A DNA stretch of 64,000 bases from Alligator mississippiensis (taxonomy: Eukaryota > Chordata > Crocodylia > Alligatoridae), in contig NC_081831.1 of NCBI RefSeq assembly GCF_030867095.1, forward strand, positions 46,065,319 to 46,129,318, given 5' to 3'. Each line of letters starts with the position of its first letter. Positions within the stretch are counted from its first letter, which is position 1. This document shows positions 45,660 to 57,780 of this stretch, in pieces. The translations under genes were made by a program, and so were the position numbers. The notes under the pieces are model-generated. The model saw nothing but the letters and a program-made list of their open reading frames with translations. It did not search any database and was not told where the DNA came from.

Positions 45660-45960
45660 TGAAATATTAAAATGTTAAGAAGAGGTGCAACACTCCCTCA
45701 GTTGTAAACTTACCATTTTGGGGCTTCTGCCACTGTGCTCTTCAGTTTAGAACAGTATGCTGGGCACAGGTTGCAGTGACAGGGAGGAGGCTGGGGAGCA
45801 CATACAGGAACGGTCCTGAGGGTGGTGGTATGGGCATGACAACTGCTAGGAGGTAGTATACCACAGTGTGCATTGGGAAAGTATTGGGTTGCTCCTCCAG
45901 TTTTTTCTTTCAGTATAAGTACTATTGCCTCCAGTATAGGACAGAGGGAGGCATGAGATG
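45660..45960 (+). repeat. Diverged second copy of the 41.02-41.25 kb block
   Basis: The shared order CTGCCACTGTGCTC..CAGTTT, GCTGGG.ACAGG, GGCTGGGGAGCACATA, GGTGGTGGTATGGG, GTAGTATACCACAG and TTTTTTCTTTC.GTATAAG appears in both places. The Helitron between them may have separated parts of one larger element. Confidence 0.6.
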
Positions 45961-46369
45961 CCCCCTGCACTGTGCCCTGCTTGCATGCAGCTGTGGGAGA
46001 GCAGGGGAGTGGGGCAGGTCAGGGGAGGGATGATCAGGAGTCCAAAAAAAAAAAAAAATTATATATATATATATATCAGTAGCAATGGGAAGCGGCATCT
46101 ATTGGACCAAAGTCCTGAACTACACAAATGGTGCAGCACCACCTGGTGGATTACAAGTCTTTGAGCACCTTTGTGTTTGCATGCAATGAATCCATAGGTG
46201 CAACACTGTAATTCATGGTGAGCCGAACTAAACTACATCCCAGCAGTTTTACTTTAACGCAAGAAGAAGACTTTTAAAATGGTGGGAAATTGCATTTGTG
46301 CAAACACACGCAGTTGCAGCACCTGAAAGGGCAAATATCATGGTATGTACATGTACCCATTTTGTCCAG

Positions 46370-46990
46370 AGGCAGCAAGTGAAGGGGCTGGGAGCTAGGA
46401 CCCGACTAAGGCCAATGGCTGGGTAGGAGTTCTGGTATACAGACAGGGGGTAAAAGTTTAGTTATAACCAGAGTGCTTATGTTTTTGGTTTGAGTTGTGA
46501 CTGGTGGTTTGGGTAGGACTAGAAAGGGGTGGCTTGGAGGTTCCATTGGTACCCGAGAGGCACATGACTGCCTTGAGCCTTGACAGGAGTCAGGCTCAAG
46601 GCACAAACAGGGGCCGGGGAGCCCCAAGTTGCCTGAGAGGGACAGAAACAGTGCTATAAAGGCAAGAACAAGGGCCAGCAAGCCTGCCGTCCTAGAGGGG
46701 CAGGAATAGGGTCAGAGGACCCACAGCCCAGAGAGGGGAGGATCTTGGGGCCAGGGGGCTTACAGCCTACAGAGGGGCAGAGATAAGAGGGCAAGGCAAG
46801 GGATGGAATTGGAGGAGCCAGATAGGGTGTAGTGAGTCTAGGCCAAAGGGACCAGCCAGAGCAGCAGGGGCAGAAGTCAGGAAGGCCAAATTGCCAACAA
46901 GGGAGTAGAAGCCTAAGGTGGCCTGGTGGTGTGAGCCAAGATGCCCACTTAAATGATGACTGAAAACACCTGTGAGGCATGGGTGTGGCT
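46370..46990 (-). mobile_element. LTR-A-related fossil, minus orientation
   Basis: The reverse complement has CTCTCTGGGCTGTGGG- and CCCCTCTCT-type microrepeats and the block CCTACCCAAACCACCAGTCA..GGTTATAAC, matching 4720-4790. No retroviral gene adjoins it. Ends were not identified. Confidence 0.35.
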
Positions 46991-47107
46991 ATGTGTGCAT
47001 GGGAGCAGGGGTTCAGTAAGAAGCCCATGATTAGCCTTTAATGCAATGAGCAGCCACACGTGCTCATGAGTGAGATCTTACTTGGGGAGCCCTTGGGCAG
47101 CTTCCTG

Positions 47108-47262
47108 TTCTGTTACTTCTAAGTATGCACTTGTGGAACGTGAGCTTTATGAACAGACTAACCTTGCAGCATATATGTGCAACCCTACATACAGCTAGCT
47201 TCTCTGAAAGCTCCCAAGCATAATACCACCACTTCCAGTGGCTTGTCTTGTGAACAAGGCAC
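47108..47262 (-). repeat. Left arm of a 155-bp inverted repeat
   Basis: Its reverse complement matches 48886-49038 at most positions (shared: GTGCCTTGTTCACAAGACAA, GCCACTGGAAGTGGTGGTAT, GCAAGGTTAGTCTGTTCATA, ACTTAGAAGTAACAGAA). The arms are about 1.6 kb apart. No known family was recognised. Confidence 0.9.
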
Positions 47263-47486
47263 ATAATACCGTCAAGGAATGGTAGGTGAGCTGAAGGGGA
47301 GATTGCCTGAAGGAAGCAAAGAAGACAAGGTCTGAGAAGGTAATGTTCTAGGGGCATTACGGCCACCCCTGGGATAGGGCTCCATTGCAAGACTGTGTAA
47401 CCCCACAACATACTACAATCACAACTGTTATAACAATGAGGGTTAGTGTGATTTTCAGCATTCTTATGAGACTAACAATTCAGGAC

Positions 47487-47632
47487 TTTTTGGGACCTTA
47501 TAGATTAACTCGTTTAGAGATTAATGAGCTTTCAAAGGGTACAGCCTACTTCTGACAAATTATCTGATAAAATAGGCTGTAACTTATCAAAGTTCATACA
47601 TCTGAATCAGTTAGTCTACAAGGTGCCACACT
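47487..47632. mobile_element. Two Penelope-like ends joined as an inverted repeat
   Basis: The left half (GGGACCTTATAGATTAACTC, then GAGCTTTCAAAGGGTACAGCC) and the right half (CTGATAAAATAGGCTGTAAC, TTATCAAAGTTCATAC, TTAGTCTACAAGGTGCCAC) are diverged reverse complements. Each resembles a Penelope-type 3' end (AGCTTATGC, TTAGTCTATAAGGTGC), facing opposite directions. Confidence 0.55.
47564..47600 (+). ncRNA. Decayed hammerhead-like motif in a Penelope-like end
   Basis: CTGATAA, A, then ATAGG..CTTAT helix II remnants, then CAAAG and TTCATAC. The order is that of the other Penelope-like ends here, with core changes. Inactivity is likely. Confidence 0.3.
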
Positions 47633-47796
47633 GCCCTGCCTTCTTCTTAAATTCAGACCAATGCAGCAAACTACCTCAGTTTCTTGCACAGAGAAATTCA
47701 AAACCAGGGATCTTACCCTGACTACTCAGCCAACCTTTGACTTGTACTGTCACTTCAAGCAACACTAGTTTAATGTGTTCCCGTCACAAAACCAAT

Positions 47797-48155
47797 GATG
47801 ACTCCAAGATCCCTTTCTGCCTTCGTGCTCTCAGGAGTTTCTCATCTTATAAGTGTGTTGCTGGTTACTACTGCTCAAGTGCAGCACCCTGCACTTGTCC
47901 GTATTGAAACACATCCTGTTTTTGTTAGCCCACCCTTGCAACCTATCCAGGTCTTTCTGTAGTCTTTCCCTCCCTGCTAGCGTGCCCACCTCACCCCAGA
48001 TTTTGGTATCATCAGCGAATTTGAACAGATTGCTTTTCACCCCGTCGTCCAAATTGCTGATAAAGAAATTGAACAGTGCGGGCCCAAGGACCGAGCCCTG
48101 GGGGACTTTGCTGCCCACTTCCCCCCAGGTCGAATATGACCCGTCCACCACTTAA
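47797..48155 (-). mobile_element. CR1 LINE internal fragment (reverse transcriptase)
   Basis: The minus strand reads [40 protein letters not shown] and CFNTDKCRVLHLSSSNQQHT, the CR1 reverse transcriptase from PQGSVLGP through the FADD box. Both ends are truncated. Confidence 0.92.
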
Positions 48156-48885
48156 TGATAGAGCTTCAGCATTCTTCTAATTTCACCTTCCAAATGGTTT
48201 GAAGCACCACATTAGATTTGGCCCTCTAGTGGCTGGAGAATAAAAACCATTACCAGCTGTTTTTTAATGTGGGCTTTGACTGCCCATGTTTAGGTTTGAA
48301 GTAGCAAGGTCTTAATTATGGTTTCTTGTGTAGGAAGTACTTAATAATTAGGGCTTTCATCTGAAGCATAGATTACTTACAAGTTTTTACTGGCTTTTGT
48401 TTTGTAGAGTGGTAGCTGAAATAATTTAATTAGTTCTGGGGAAGCTGAGAGACACTAAATATATTTATCTACTAAGCCACTTTATTTTTAATATTAACAC
48501 CACCAATATTTTTCAACAGTGTGTCATGGCAAAGAAATTATGTAGGAAAGTATCTGGGATTTTGAAAAGAGCCTTGTACACATAATAGAATCCATTAAAC
48601 ATGTTCATTTAATAATATTATAAGCTGAATTTTCTCTTTTCTTTTAATTTTGAGAGCAAGAGCCTGTTCAAATGCTGAGCCAATTACAAAGCAAAGGTTC
48701 CTGACAACCCCATAAAATGTTATCATGAAAATTTGCCCCAACATTTCTTGACCTAGTGACACCTTCCCCTCACTGAAACACAGTATTAAAGGCAGCACCA
48801 AATGTTAAACCCAGTGCTAGCATTTTACCACCTTGTTATGGAACTACTCAAAAGCAATGTACACAGTGATAAAAATGCTACTGGG
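48156..48885. other. AT-rich DNA between the inverted-repeat arms
   Basis: No coding motif or repeat family was recognised. Confidence 0.45.
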
Positions 48886-49038
48886 TGCCTTGTTCACAAG
48901 ACAAGCCACTGGAAGTGGTGGTATTATGCTTGGGAGCTTTCAGGGAAGCTCACTGTATGTAGGGTTGCACATGTATGCTGCAAGGTTAGTCTGTTCATAA
49001 AGCCCACATTCCACAGTGCATACTTAGAAGTAACAGAA
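48886..49038 (+). repeat. Right arm of the 155-bp inverted repeat
   Basis: It is the reverse complement of 47108-47262 with few differences. The sequence outside each arm (AAAAGCTTAAC on the right, complement GGAAGCTGCCC on the left) does not match, so the arms have defined outer limits. Confidence 0.9.
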
Positions 49039-49575
49039 AAGCTTAACTTTTAAGTGTTTACCCCATAAGTTATCCCCTTGGTCTTTAATGACACTGTTTT
49101 GTAAGTTATTGATCCATTATGTAAGTGTACTGGGCAACCCCAACAAACTTGTGCGTTCCTTTTTGTCTTCCACTTGCTGAATTATGCCTGTAGAAGCCAC
49201 AGCAATATTTAGTTCTGTTGCTAGTGCCATGTGTGTGCATTTAAGAATCTTGCTTTATGGGAAATTGCCAAGAAAATTGCTGTTTTCTGTGGTGAGTTTC
49301 CATTTATTTATTAGAGGTACAGAATTGTCAACATGAAACATGGACAGAAAATCCTCCTTAAGAGAGTCACACTGCTATTTTCTAATAGCAAGCAACACAG
49401 TAAATCATGTGGTTTATTTAAAATTGTCATTGGAAATGTTACTGTAAACCTTCTGCCAGGCCCTGGGTTCAAATATGGGGGGGCAGGGGGGGAGAGCAGG
49501 TTCTGCATCAAGCATCTGCCCAGAAAATTTAGTGTTATCTAAATTCCACTTCAACAAATTGAACTCCCCAAATTC

Positions 49576-50070
49576 TGAGAGCACTGAGCATTGAGAGGGT
49601 CCAGAGGAGGGCCACCCGCATGATCAGGGGGCAGCAGGGCAGGCCCTACGAGGAGAGGCTAAGGGACCTGAACCTGTTCAGCCTTCACAAGAGAGCCTTC
49701 ACAAGGCTGAGGGGGGATCTAGTGGCCTGTTACAAACTAGTCAGGGGGGACCAGCAGGCATTGGGGGAGTCCCTGTTCCCCTGAGCACTACTAGGAGTGA
49801 CTAGAAATAATGGTCACAAGCTGGCAGAGGGTAGATTTAGACTAGAATCAGGAGGCGCTACTTCACAGTCAGGGCAGCTAGGATCTGGATCCAACTTCAA
49901 AGAGAAGTGGTGCTGCCTCCTACCCTGGGGATCTTTAAGAGGAGGCTAGATGAACACCTTGCTGGGGTCGTTTGACCCCAGTGCTGTTTCCTGCCATGGC
50001 AGGGGGTCAGACTTGATGATCTGTCAAGGTCCCTTCCAACCCTACAAACTATGAAACAATGAAACAATGA
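49576..50070 (+). mobile_element. CR1 LINE 3' end
   Basis: The plus strand reads ERVQRRATRMIRG-type sequence (IERVQRRATRMIRGQQGRPY), EERLRDLNLFSL, RLRGDLVACYKLVRG, then the 3' non-coding CR1 end with GATCTGTCAAGGTCCCTTCC, AACCCTACAAACTATG and an ATGAAACA tandem tail. It is 5' truncated and broken by stops. Confidence 0.93.
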
Positions 50071-50734
50071 ATACCCCAAAAATCAAATAACAGTTCAAAT
50101 ATCTAATAACACCCTAAATGCCAGATAGCACCTGCCTACATATCAAGCAACACCCCAAATATCAAACTCACACCAACAACAACCACCATGGGTTTTTGGT
50201 GGTGAGTTTCCATCTGAGAACTCCTACCTTGGCACTCTTAACGTGTCTTAACTGGAGGGGTTGGAGATATGAGTCCTACACCAATCACTCCTGATCATTG
50301 GCTGCCTGCTAACCATAGAAATTGCCTGTCACAGCTTTTGGGGTTGCTACCACTACCACTGTAAGGAGCTCTGCTTGGCATCACTGCTGTTGCCACTGCT
50401 TTTAGAGACTGTTGCTTGGGTCAGCACTGAGGTCTGCTGCTTGCTGCCTCTCTAGAAATGCTGCCTCACATGGCTTGGGATTGTTACTGCTCAGTTGTCA
50501 CCACTACTGCTCAGGGTTGCTGTCGATAGTACTTCCTTTTGGATCTCAGCTCTGGCCTTACTGGTAACATAGCTTCAGCTGTCTCTTACTAGTGAGGATT
50601 TTATCAGTCACAGTGAGAACAAACTGCAAGAGGGGAAGGACTCTGCACTGGAGTCTTTCTGGGCTCTTTGGCCTCTTCTGAATCATAGCCCTGGAGCTTT
50701 CCTTCTCACACACCTTACCTACCCCGCAGGGTCC
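50071..50734. other. CTGCTG-rich unique DNA
   Basis: TGCTGCT-, CCACTGC- and CACCACTAC-type short repeats give an imperfect triplet flavour near 50340-50530. No gene was recognised. Confidence 0.45.
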
Positions 50735-51060
50735 TGCTGCTCACAGGTGCTGAATAGAGGGGAATAATCACTTCCATCAATCTGCTGGCAATGCTTCTGC
50801 TAATGCAGCCCAATATGCTTTTAGCCTTCTTGGCAACAAGGGCACACTGTTGGCTCATATTCAGCTTACTGTTCACTGTAACCTCCAGGTCCTTTTCTGT
50901 GGAGCTGCTGCTTCTTAGCCAGTAAGTCCCCCACCAACCTGTGCATGGTATTGTTCTATTTTAAGTGCAGAATTTTGGACTTGTCCTAAATGAACCTCAT
51001 ATTATTTCTTTTGGACTAATCCTTCAATTTGTCTAGGAGGACAATTCCATTATGGTGGAA
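50735..51060 (-). mobile_element. Old CR1 LINE fragment, distinct subfamily
   Basis: The minus strand retains DKSKILHLK, NNTMHRLVG, and codons like those of CR1 LGVLVD..LNMSQQCALVAKKA (antisense TTCTTGGCAACAAGGGCACA, TGTTGGCTCATATTCAGCTT). It is more decayed than the other copies and closer to the chicken-type CR1 wording. Confidence 0.75.
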
Positions 51061-54000
51061 TTCTCCATGGTAAATTATCTCCTAGTCTTTTTTACACCCT
51101 CCTTGCTGGCTAGTCTGGTTAACTGGGTATAGTGAAATGGACATCTAAGTCACACATTCTTGAGTAAACAATAGTAAACAACTTCTAAAATGAAAGCAAA
51201 CAGGCACTAGTCATGCAACAAAACAAGGCTTATGGTCTGAGCTATTGAACTCTGATGGGAAAGGATTTCTAACAAATTAAGCAGTCTCCAATATTTTTCC
51301 TGTCTTAATGGTGGTAACATACATGCCCTTACTTAACAATGTATGCTTAATGATTTCTGTATCTGTCTAGCAAACTAAAGAGACAACATTAAACAAATGC
51401 ACTGAATAGTTAACTTCAATGAAAGAGGACCTGAATAAGTAAATAGAATGTGACATTAGTTCCAAAATGGCTTTCACTGGTAGTGTGAATTCTAAAGCAC
51501 CAAGAGAGCTATGTCACTTTTTATCTAGTTCAAAACCCTCTTCAGCTAGGTCTTTGGTGAATTTTTATTTAAAGAAAAAAAATTCTTCTAGGCAAATGAA
51601 CAGAGCTAAGTTCAAGCTGATCAAGGACTCTGCAGTACAAACTGACAGTGAATTTTTTTCGGTGATCTGAGACACTGGCAGTTGGTGGTACTTGGAAAGT
51701 CCTTCAAGTGCCTCTTAACTACATTTTTTTTTTCTGAGCTTCAGAGACTATCCTCTTCATTGTGAGACAAGCTATTTAAAAGCACCCCTGCTAGAAATAA
51801 AATATACTTTTACGGTGAACTCTCCATTTAAGTGTTTATGAAAGTAAGTTCTTCAAGCTGTACATTCCCATGCTAAATATAAATCCATCCCTATTTCCAA
51901 GCCTTAGACTTTTATTATCTTTGATCTTCATTGTGATACAGTTTTCTCATCTTATTATGTTTATAATCTTTCAGTCATTTTGCATGTCATTATTAGCTGG
52001 CTTTATTGTTTACTTCAGTAACAGAAAACACATTTTTATGTATATGAATTCTTGTACTGTCTTGGAGTTCTATTTTGGGACTAGGTTCCCATTGTGCTAG
52101 GTGCTGTCCAAAGATAACACCAAAAAATGGTTCCTGGTGCAAACAGCCTAGTATCTTAGACAAGACATGGAGGAATCAGGATGAAAGCAGTATTGCTCAG
52201 TATCATAGATAGTGTGGTCAACCCACCAGCAGCCCAACTGTTGTCAAGTGTTTTGTAGACTTCAAGAAAAGGACAGTTTTGAGGAGGTGTTTGAAATATG
52301 AAGACAATTTAGCAGTACAGATCTATATGAAGAACATGTCCCAGATGTGGAGACAGAACAGGAAAGCACAGAAGTGCTTGTCTGAATCAAACAGGGGACT
52401 AGACAACTTGATAGGGATTGAGATAGACTAGGAAAGATCTTGAAAGTGGACAGAGGGAACACAAGTCTGATGCACTAGAGAAGGGAGAACCAGTGGAGAA
52501 ATTCACACTGAAGTATGACATTGCCAAAGTGATGTGCTATGAAAACGCTTTTTGCAGCAGTATTCTGAAAATGTGTGAGTGGGGAAAGGCTGTATTTATC
52601 TAGGCCAGAAAGAAGGATCTAGCAGTAATTGAGATTTGAGAGGATGACAGCCTAGATGAGTTTCAGCTGTGTGGGTGGGTAAGAAAGGCTGTTTTTTAGA
52701 GGGATTTTAGAAAAAAAATAGGCAAGATTTAGATGTATCCTAGATGTGAAGATTTAAAATGAAAGCAGAATTGAAGATTATGGCAATCTGGTAAGCTCAG
52801 GAAAGAGCAAAGGAAGCAAAGGAAAGAGCTGGTAAGGGAAGGAAAGAGCTGCTTAGGAAGTAACTTCAATATAGTAAACTGGTAATGGTAATATAAATAT
52901 AAGAAGGAAAAGTAGAGCCACTATAAGCTCAGTGATAAGCCCTTGACAGTGGTGAGCTCTACTGAGAGCTAGTTAAGTGGCTGGGTCAAAAGCTTAAAGA
53001 AATAGTTGAGGAGTATATGTGTGCAGAATTCTGCATTAATAAAAGTCTGATAAATTATTTCTTAGTTCCCCAAAGTGTCCATCTGCTCTCACAGCTACTC
53101 AATAAAGCCTCAGTATTGAACTGAATATACCAAAAAAATCAGTTGAAATATAATTTCTTACTATTTTTATTTAAGCAAAAACACTGGCTTTGGGAAGTTC
53201 TGTTTAAATTTGTATGATTGAAATATTTTCAAATTTATAAAATATTTGCTAATTTTTATGCATTGTTGGAAAAAAAGTGATTTATAATGGTTAGAAGTTT
53301 CTTGTAAATATTGCCCTCAGCACTGTTTAGCATAAAACACACAATTCAGCTAGTGTTAAATGACTTATAAACTGTAAATCATTTTTCTTTTTTAAAGCCA
53401 GTGAAAAAGGAAAACAATAAAAAATAAATACATTCAACATAGTGATAACCAAGTTTATGACTATAATGGAAGAACAGTTAGCCCCTATCATAGGTGCTAA
53501 AACAGGCAGGATGACTAGAACAAAAAGGCAGGTCCTAATCAATTGCTCTCCTAGATGAATGAGAAGTGAAGGTGAGGACTTCTTTTTGTTTAAACTATAG
53601 GCAGTCTAGATATAGTCTCTAATTTTCCATGTTTGTAGTACCTGGGCCTCTGATTCTGTTTGGGGTGTAGGTTGCTATTGGAATAGAAAAAAAGAACAAA
53701 TATATGGTTCACCTGTTGAGCTATTAACCTTAAAGATAACATGTTAAAATGTTGATGCAAAGGGGTAGTGGAAATGTTGAGTTACTATCAAATGAAGAAA
53801 TGGGAAGTGATATTGTCATGATGTAACACCTAATATCTGTCATGGAGATACCTTAAAGAAATTATCATGTCTTCAGATGTGTGCTGCATTCCTCAGTTGC
53901 CTTAATTAAAAATGTCAGCCCTATTTATTTTTCTTGTGTTCATAACATAACACATTCTGAGATGACTTTTCCTGATGTAAGAAGGGGCTTAAGGCACAAT

Positions 54001-55213
54001 AGAGTACAAAAGGTACTCTAGTACCAGGAGGGTACTAAAAGTTGCCTTTAGTGGACATGATATATTATGTACTATGAATTCTGTTCTTTAAAAGAGTGAG
54101 AAACAATTTCCCTATATTGTTCATCATTAATTCTTTTCTTTAAATTGCTACAGAAAGCTTACCTACATTTGTTTGATTTGCTTAATATGAGTGACTCTTA
54201 ATTGAAGAATACATGTGAATGAACTGCCTGGGGTTTTTACCTTGGTTTTTTTTTCAAGAGTATTTAACAGATACAAAGCAGGTTATAATTAAAAGGTGCC
54301 ATATAGATAATTAGTCCATTTTAATAAATAGCTATTCTAGCAGCTTTCACTTTTAACTTAAAAACAACTTGTGGTTTCATTATTCATCAGTCAGATATTT
54401 CAATATTGTAGCATTAGCTATATGGCAGCTAACAGCAAGGTTCAATAAATCACTGGGAAAATGGATGAGAAACTGAAATCATACAAGGAAGGTTGATTTT
54501 TGTTAGTGTTTCAGACAGTGCACTGAAGACACTCAGTAGTTGAAAATAGCTAGGTGGTATTTCTGAACAGAAGAATCCTATTAAAACATTTGAATATTTT
54601 GGAGGGAAATAGGGAAAGGACCCCTTAAAATGAAAAAAATTCTTAAGTTATGTCTCTACTTGAAAGTACATCCTGGGTGGCATGCAGCAGGTAGAAGAAT
54701 GATTAGTGAGTTAATAAAGCTACAACTTAGCTGGAGAAAATTTATTAACTCGTAATATGGGAAGTGAAAAGGAATCTTAAAAATAGAGTTCCTATCTGGG
54801 CAGCATGAATAGTTAAGCCATCAGTTGAATGGCATTAGATGAAACCACAGAAGGTCACTGTATGTAAGATGACTTGCCTCGAATCATCTCTTGTATTCTA
54901 ACGTAGAAGAACATACTACTGATGACCAGCTGTGTGGAGAAAAACCATGCTGTTTCATGGAGGATTTTAGTATTTCAGTATTTGGTTTTGTTCCAAATTG
55001 AAACAAAAATGACATGCTGTGTCTTTTTGCATACCACATGCTCCCAAGGAAGACACACAACTTCTTTTAGGAAGGCAGAATGAAGAAAAAAAAGATTTCC
55101 CCAGAGTCACAGCTGAATGCTGACTGCATGGAGCCGGGAAAGTGTGCATTCACCAGTGTCACTTGCCCTCTGCTTGCTGCTTAGCCAAAAGACATTGCTA
55201 AATTGGTAGCAAC
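51061..55213. other. AT-rich unique DNA, no gene recognised
   Basis: Short frames only. No exon-like block, RNA gene or repeat terminus was found in this 4.1-kb stretch. Confidence 0.5.
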
Positions 55214-56335
55214 TGTGACAGGGTTACACCTCTACCTTTTGACTGAACATTAAGAGGAGGGTGAGTCATGCTGAAGAGTAGACTCTGTGTGGCAGAAGGC
55301 CACCTCTGTTTCTCCTCAAAAACTCTGCTCTGTGACAATTTGTTTAGGATGGGTCCAGCAGAGGATACACACCTTACCCTCTCTCTTTAGGTAACCTGAT
55401 CTGGATCCATTCCTGAGGGAGGGGGGAAACCTGCTCCCTCTGCTTACGTGACTGGCATCACATACCTGGGCTTGGGGCTTGGGCACCATGGTGGGCTAGA
55501 GACTGCCAGTCTGCCCAGCAACCAGTGATGCATTTCAAATTGGCTGGCTGACAGCCAACAGGTGCTGGCCTCCATTGGGCCAGGTAAATGAGGTCATAAG
55601 GGCTATATAAGTTAAGGACTGCCCAGGAGGAAGGGGCAGCAGCCAAGAGGAAAACTGAGAGGGAGAGGGAGGGGGAGGGGGAGAGGGAGAGGGAGGGAGG
55701 GCGGGCGGGCGGGCGGGCGGGCGGGCATCTGAAACTTTCTCTCTCAAAACTCATGATCAAGAACTGCCTGCCTCCAGAGGGAATCTCCATCTTTCTCTGG
55801 ATGGTACTTGTGAGTAAGCTACCTGATAGCTAAGTAGATATATTGTTTGCAGTAATTCAGATGCATGATCAAAGGCTAGTCCAGCCACCCTGTTTGCTCT
55901 ATGGGATTTCTTTGATATTGCTCTACTCTGTACCCTATTCCAACCCTACTCCTTGTAACCAATAAAGTTCTCCTTTGTACCTAAAGTGGGATACTTATTA
56001 GGAGTGGGTTTAGATTATGCCTTGGGGTTCCCTTAGTTCAACTGACTAAGGGAGACCACTACTTGTCCTTCTGACTGAGGGAAGCACCGCAAGTTCTTGA
56101 AGTGAGTTAAATACCCTTGAGGGCTACTAGGCCTGTGTTTCCCAGGGAACATCATGCCAGAATCCAGCCCATCCTTGGGTGGTGGCAGCTGTACCCCCAG
56201 GCTAGCGGGTGTGCTCCAGAAAGGGGGTTAACGAGACATGAGGCACCCCCAGGGAGGAACTCAGAGCCTGGAAGGTGGTCGGGTGCAGCAAGGTAGGTGG
56301 CTCAGTGCAGGAGCACCCCCTACTGGCCCGTCACA
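55214..56335 (+). mobile_element. Solo LTR (LTR-C) with promoter and polyadenylation parts
   Basis: It begins TGTGACAGGG and ends CCCGTCACA, inverted TG..CA termini of an LTR. Parts in order: U3 with a TATA box (GGGCTATATAAGTTAAGG near 55602), a purine-rich then GGGC-repeat tract (55659-55726) where R would begin, AACCAATAAAGTTCTCC polyadenylation signal near 55960, then U5. No primer-binding site or gene follows, so it is a fossil solo LTR of about 1.12 kb. No matching target duplication was seen. The crisp ends suggest moderate age. Confidence 0.72.
55659..55726. repeat. Purine tract and (GGGC)n repeat inside the LTR
   Basis: GGGAGA/GGGGAG repeats pass directly into about six GGGC units. 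Several G-triplets are close together, a candidate quadruplex region just after the TATA box. Confidence 0.9.
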
Positions 56336-56339
56336 CTCT

Positions 56340-57685
56340 GTACCTGCTGCATATGAACAGATGGGACTGCAGCCCATACCAGCCACTTCAGTTTCCCCAT
56401 GCCTCTATTCTAGTCCAGATATTGGGTTTCCATGAAAGACACACTGGGAGGATGGAAAAGGTGTGGCATGTGGTAATGAAAAAGGAAATAGGGTTGTAGC
56501 TCCAGGAAGGCTGCCTTGGAGCTGTGGGCTCTGAAAACCCAGAGTTTCTGGGTTCTGGTGTTGAGGGAGTCTGCCAAAAAGATTTGAGAAGCAAAGTGGG
56601 TGGGCTGGTTGAAACCTTGCAAGATGGAATCTGCCTGACTGGCAGAAATGAAGTGAAATAAAAAAATTAAAATAAACCTTTTTTTACCTTGAAACAATTA
56701 GCAAATTCTAGCCAAAATGTTTGATCCATTTTTTTTCTTAAAGAGTGTGACTTGATTGATGACATAAATGATCCTCGAATATAATGTTGTCATACCTTAA
56801 TTGGAATCCAAGTACTGGGATCTAGGACATGGTGGTACAGACACCACTGTGAGTTCAGTTATACAATATAATTTTGAACAAGTAATGTGAAAAGCCATAT
56901 AGTCTTTCAACTGTAGAATACATATCTGTGTAGCAATGTGGGGTGTCAGACCTTCTTAATGTAATTATCCAGGATAATTTGCTGGTTCTATGTGGAATAA
57001 AGTCTGAACTCTTTGTGTGTAGGTCAGCTGAAATGGATCACACAGGCTGCCTGCTCCATTTACTATTCATTGTACAGTAGTTGCCATTAAGAAATAAACA
57101 ACTATTAATATGTGCGTTAACTATGTGGGCTGATATAGTTGACTGCTCAAAGATAGTATGAAAACTAATGGCAGTATGTTAGATAATGCAACAACAATAA
57201 ATGCTGGAACTTAGTGACAACTAATATATTTACTTATAGGTACTCTGTGAAAATTATATCTCAGAAAACCAAATCTTTATTCATTTAGGAAATACAGAAT
57301 TAAGATAACTGCCTAGGGGGAAATATACAGTTGAATTATTGGAATACAGGTTTCAGTGACCTTCAAGATATTTCCTTTCAAAGTTTACATTTAGAGCCCC
57401 TTGTGTACAATTTGTCCCATAGACTGATTTAGCTTATAACTTGATCTGATGTCACAGCAGTTTTATCACAGCCTGGTTCCATACACATTCAGAAACTCCT
57501 GTAGCAAAAACTATATTCACTGGGTTTTTATTATTTATTGCTTGATTATGTTTGTCAGAAGTACAGAAGCTCTTCAGGCAGGAAAGAAGCCTGTTTTTTT
57601 TTTCTCTCAGAGTGCTCTCAACCTGCTGCATGCCATCTCTTCCTGACTCCATATTTTCACTGAAAAGTCTGCTATAGAAAAGCAT
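56340..57685. other. AT-rich unique DNA, no gene recognised
   Basis: No family motif in any frame. Confidence 0.45.
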
Positions 57686-57780
57686 CATTTCTGTTTCATA
57701 GATGTGAAGGCCAGAAGGGACGATTAAATCATGGACTTTCTATTACAGGCCATTAAGTCTCTCAGAAACACCATATATTA
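57686..57780 (-). mobile_element. Short CR1/L3-like 3' end
   Basis: TTTCATAGATGTGAAGGCCA then GAAGGGACGATTAAATCATG and TTACAGGCCATTAAGT match the antisense 3' end of an old CR1-related family of turtles and crocodilians (GGCCAGAAGGGACCATTATGATC). Confidence 0.7.

Noticed and set aside
55458-55790. Minus-strand open frame with Pro/Ala/Arg and Ser/Leu/Pro repeats
   Set aside because: It is the antisense translation of the purine and GGGC repeat inside an LTR.
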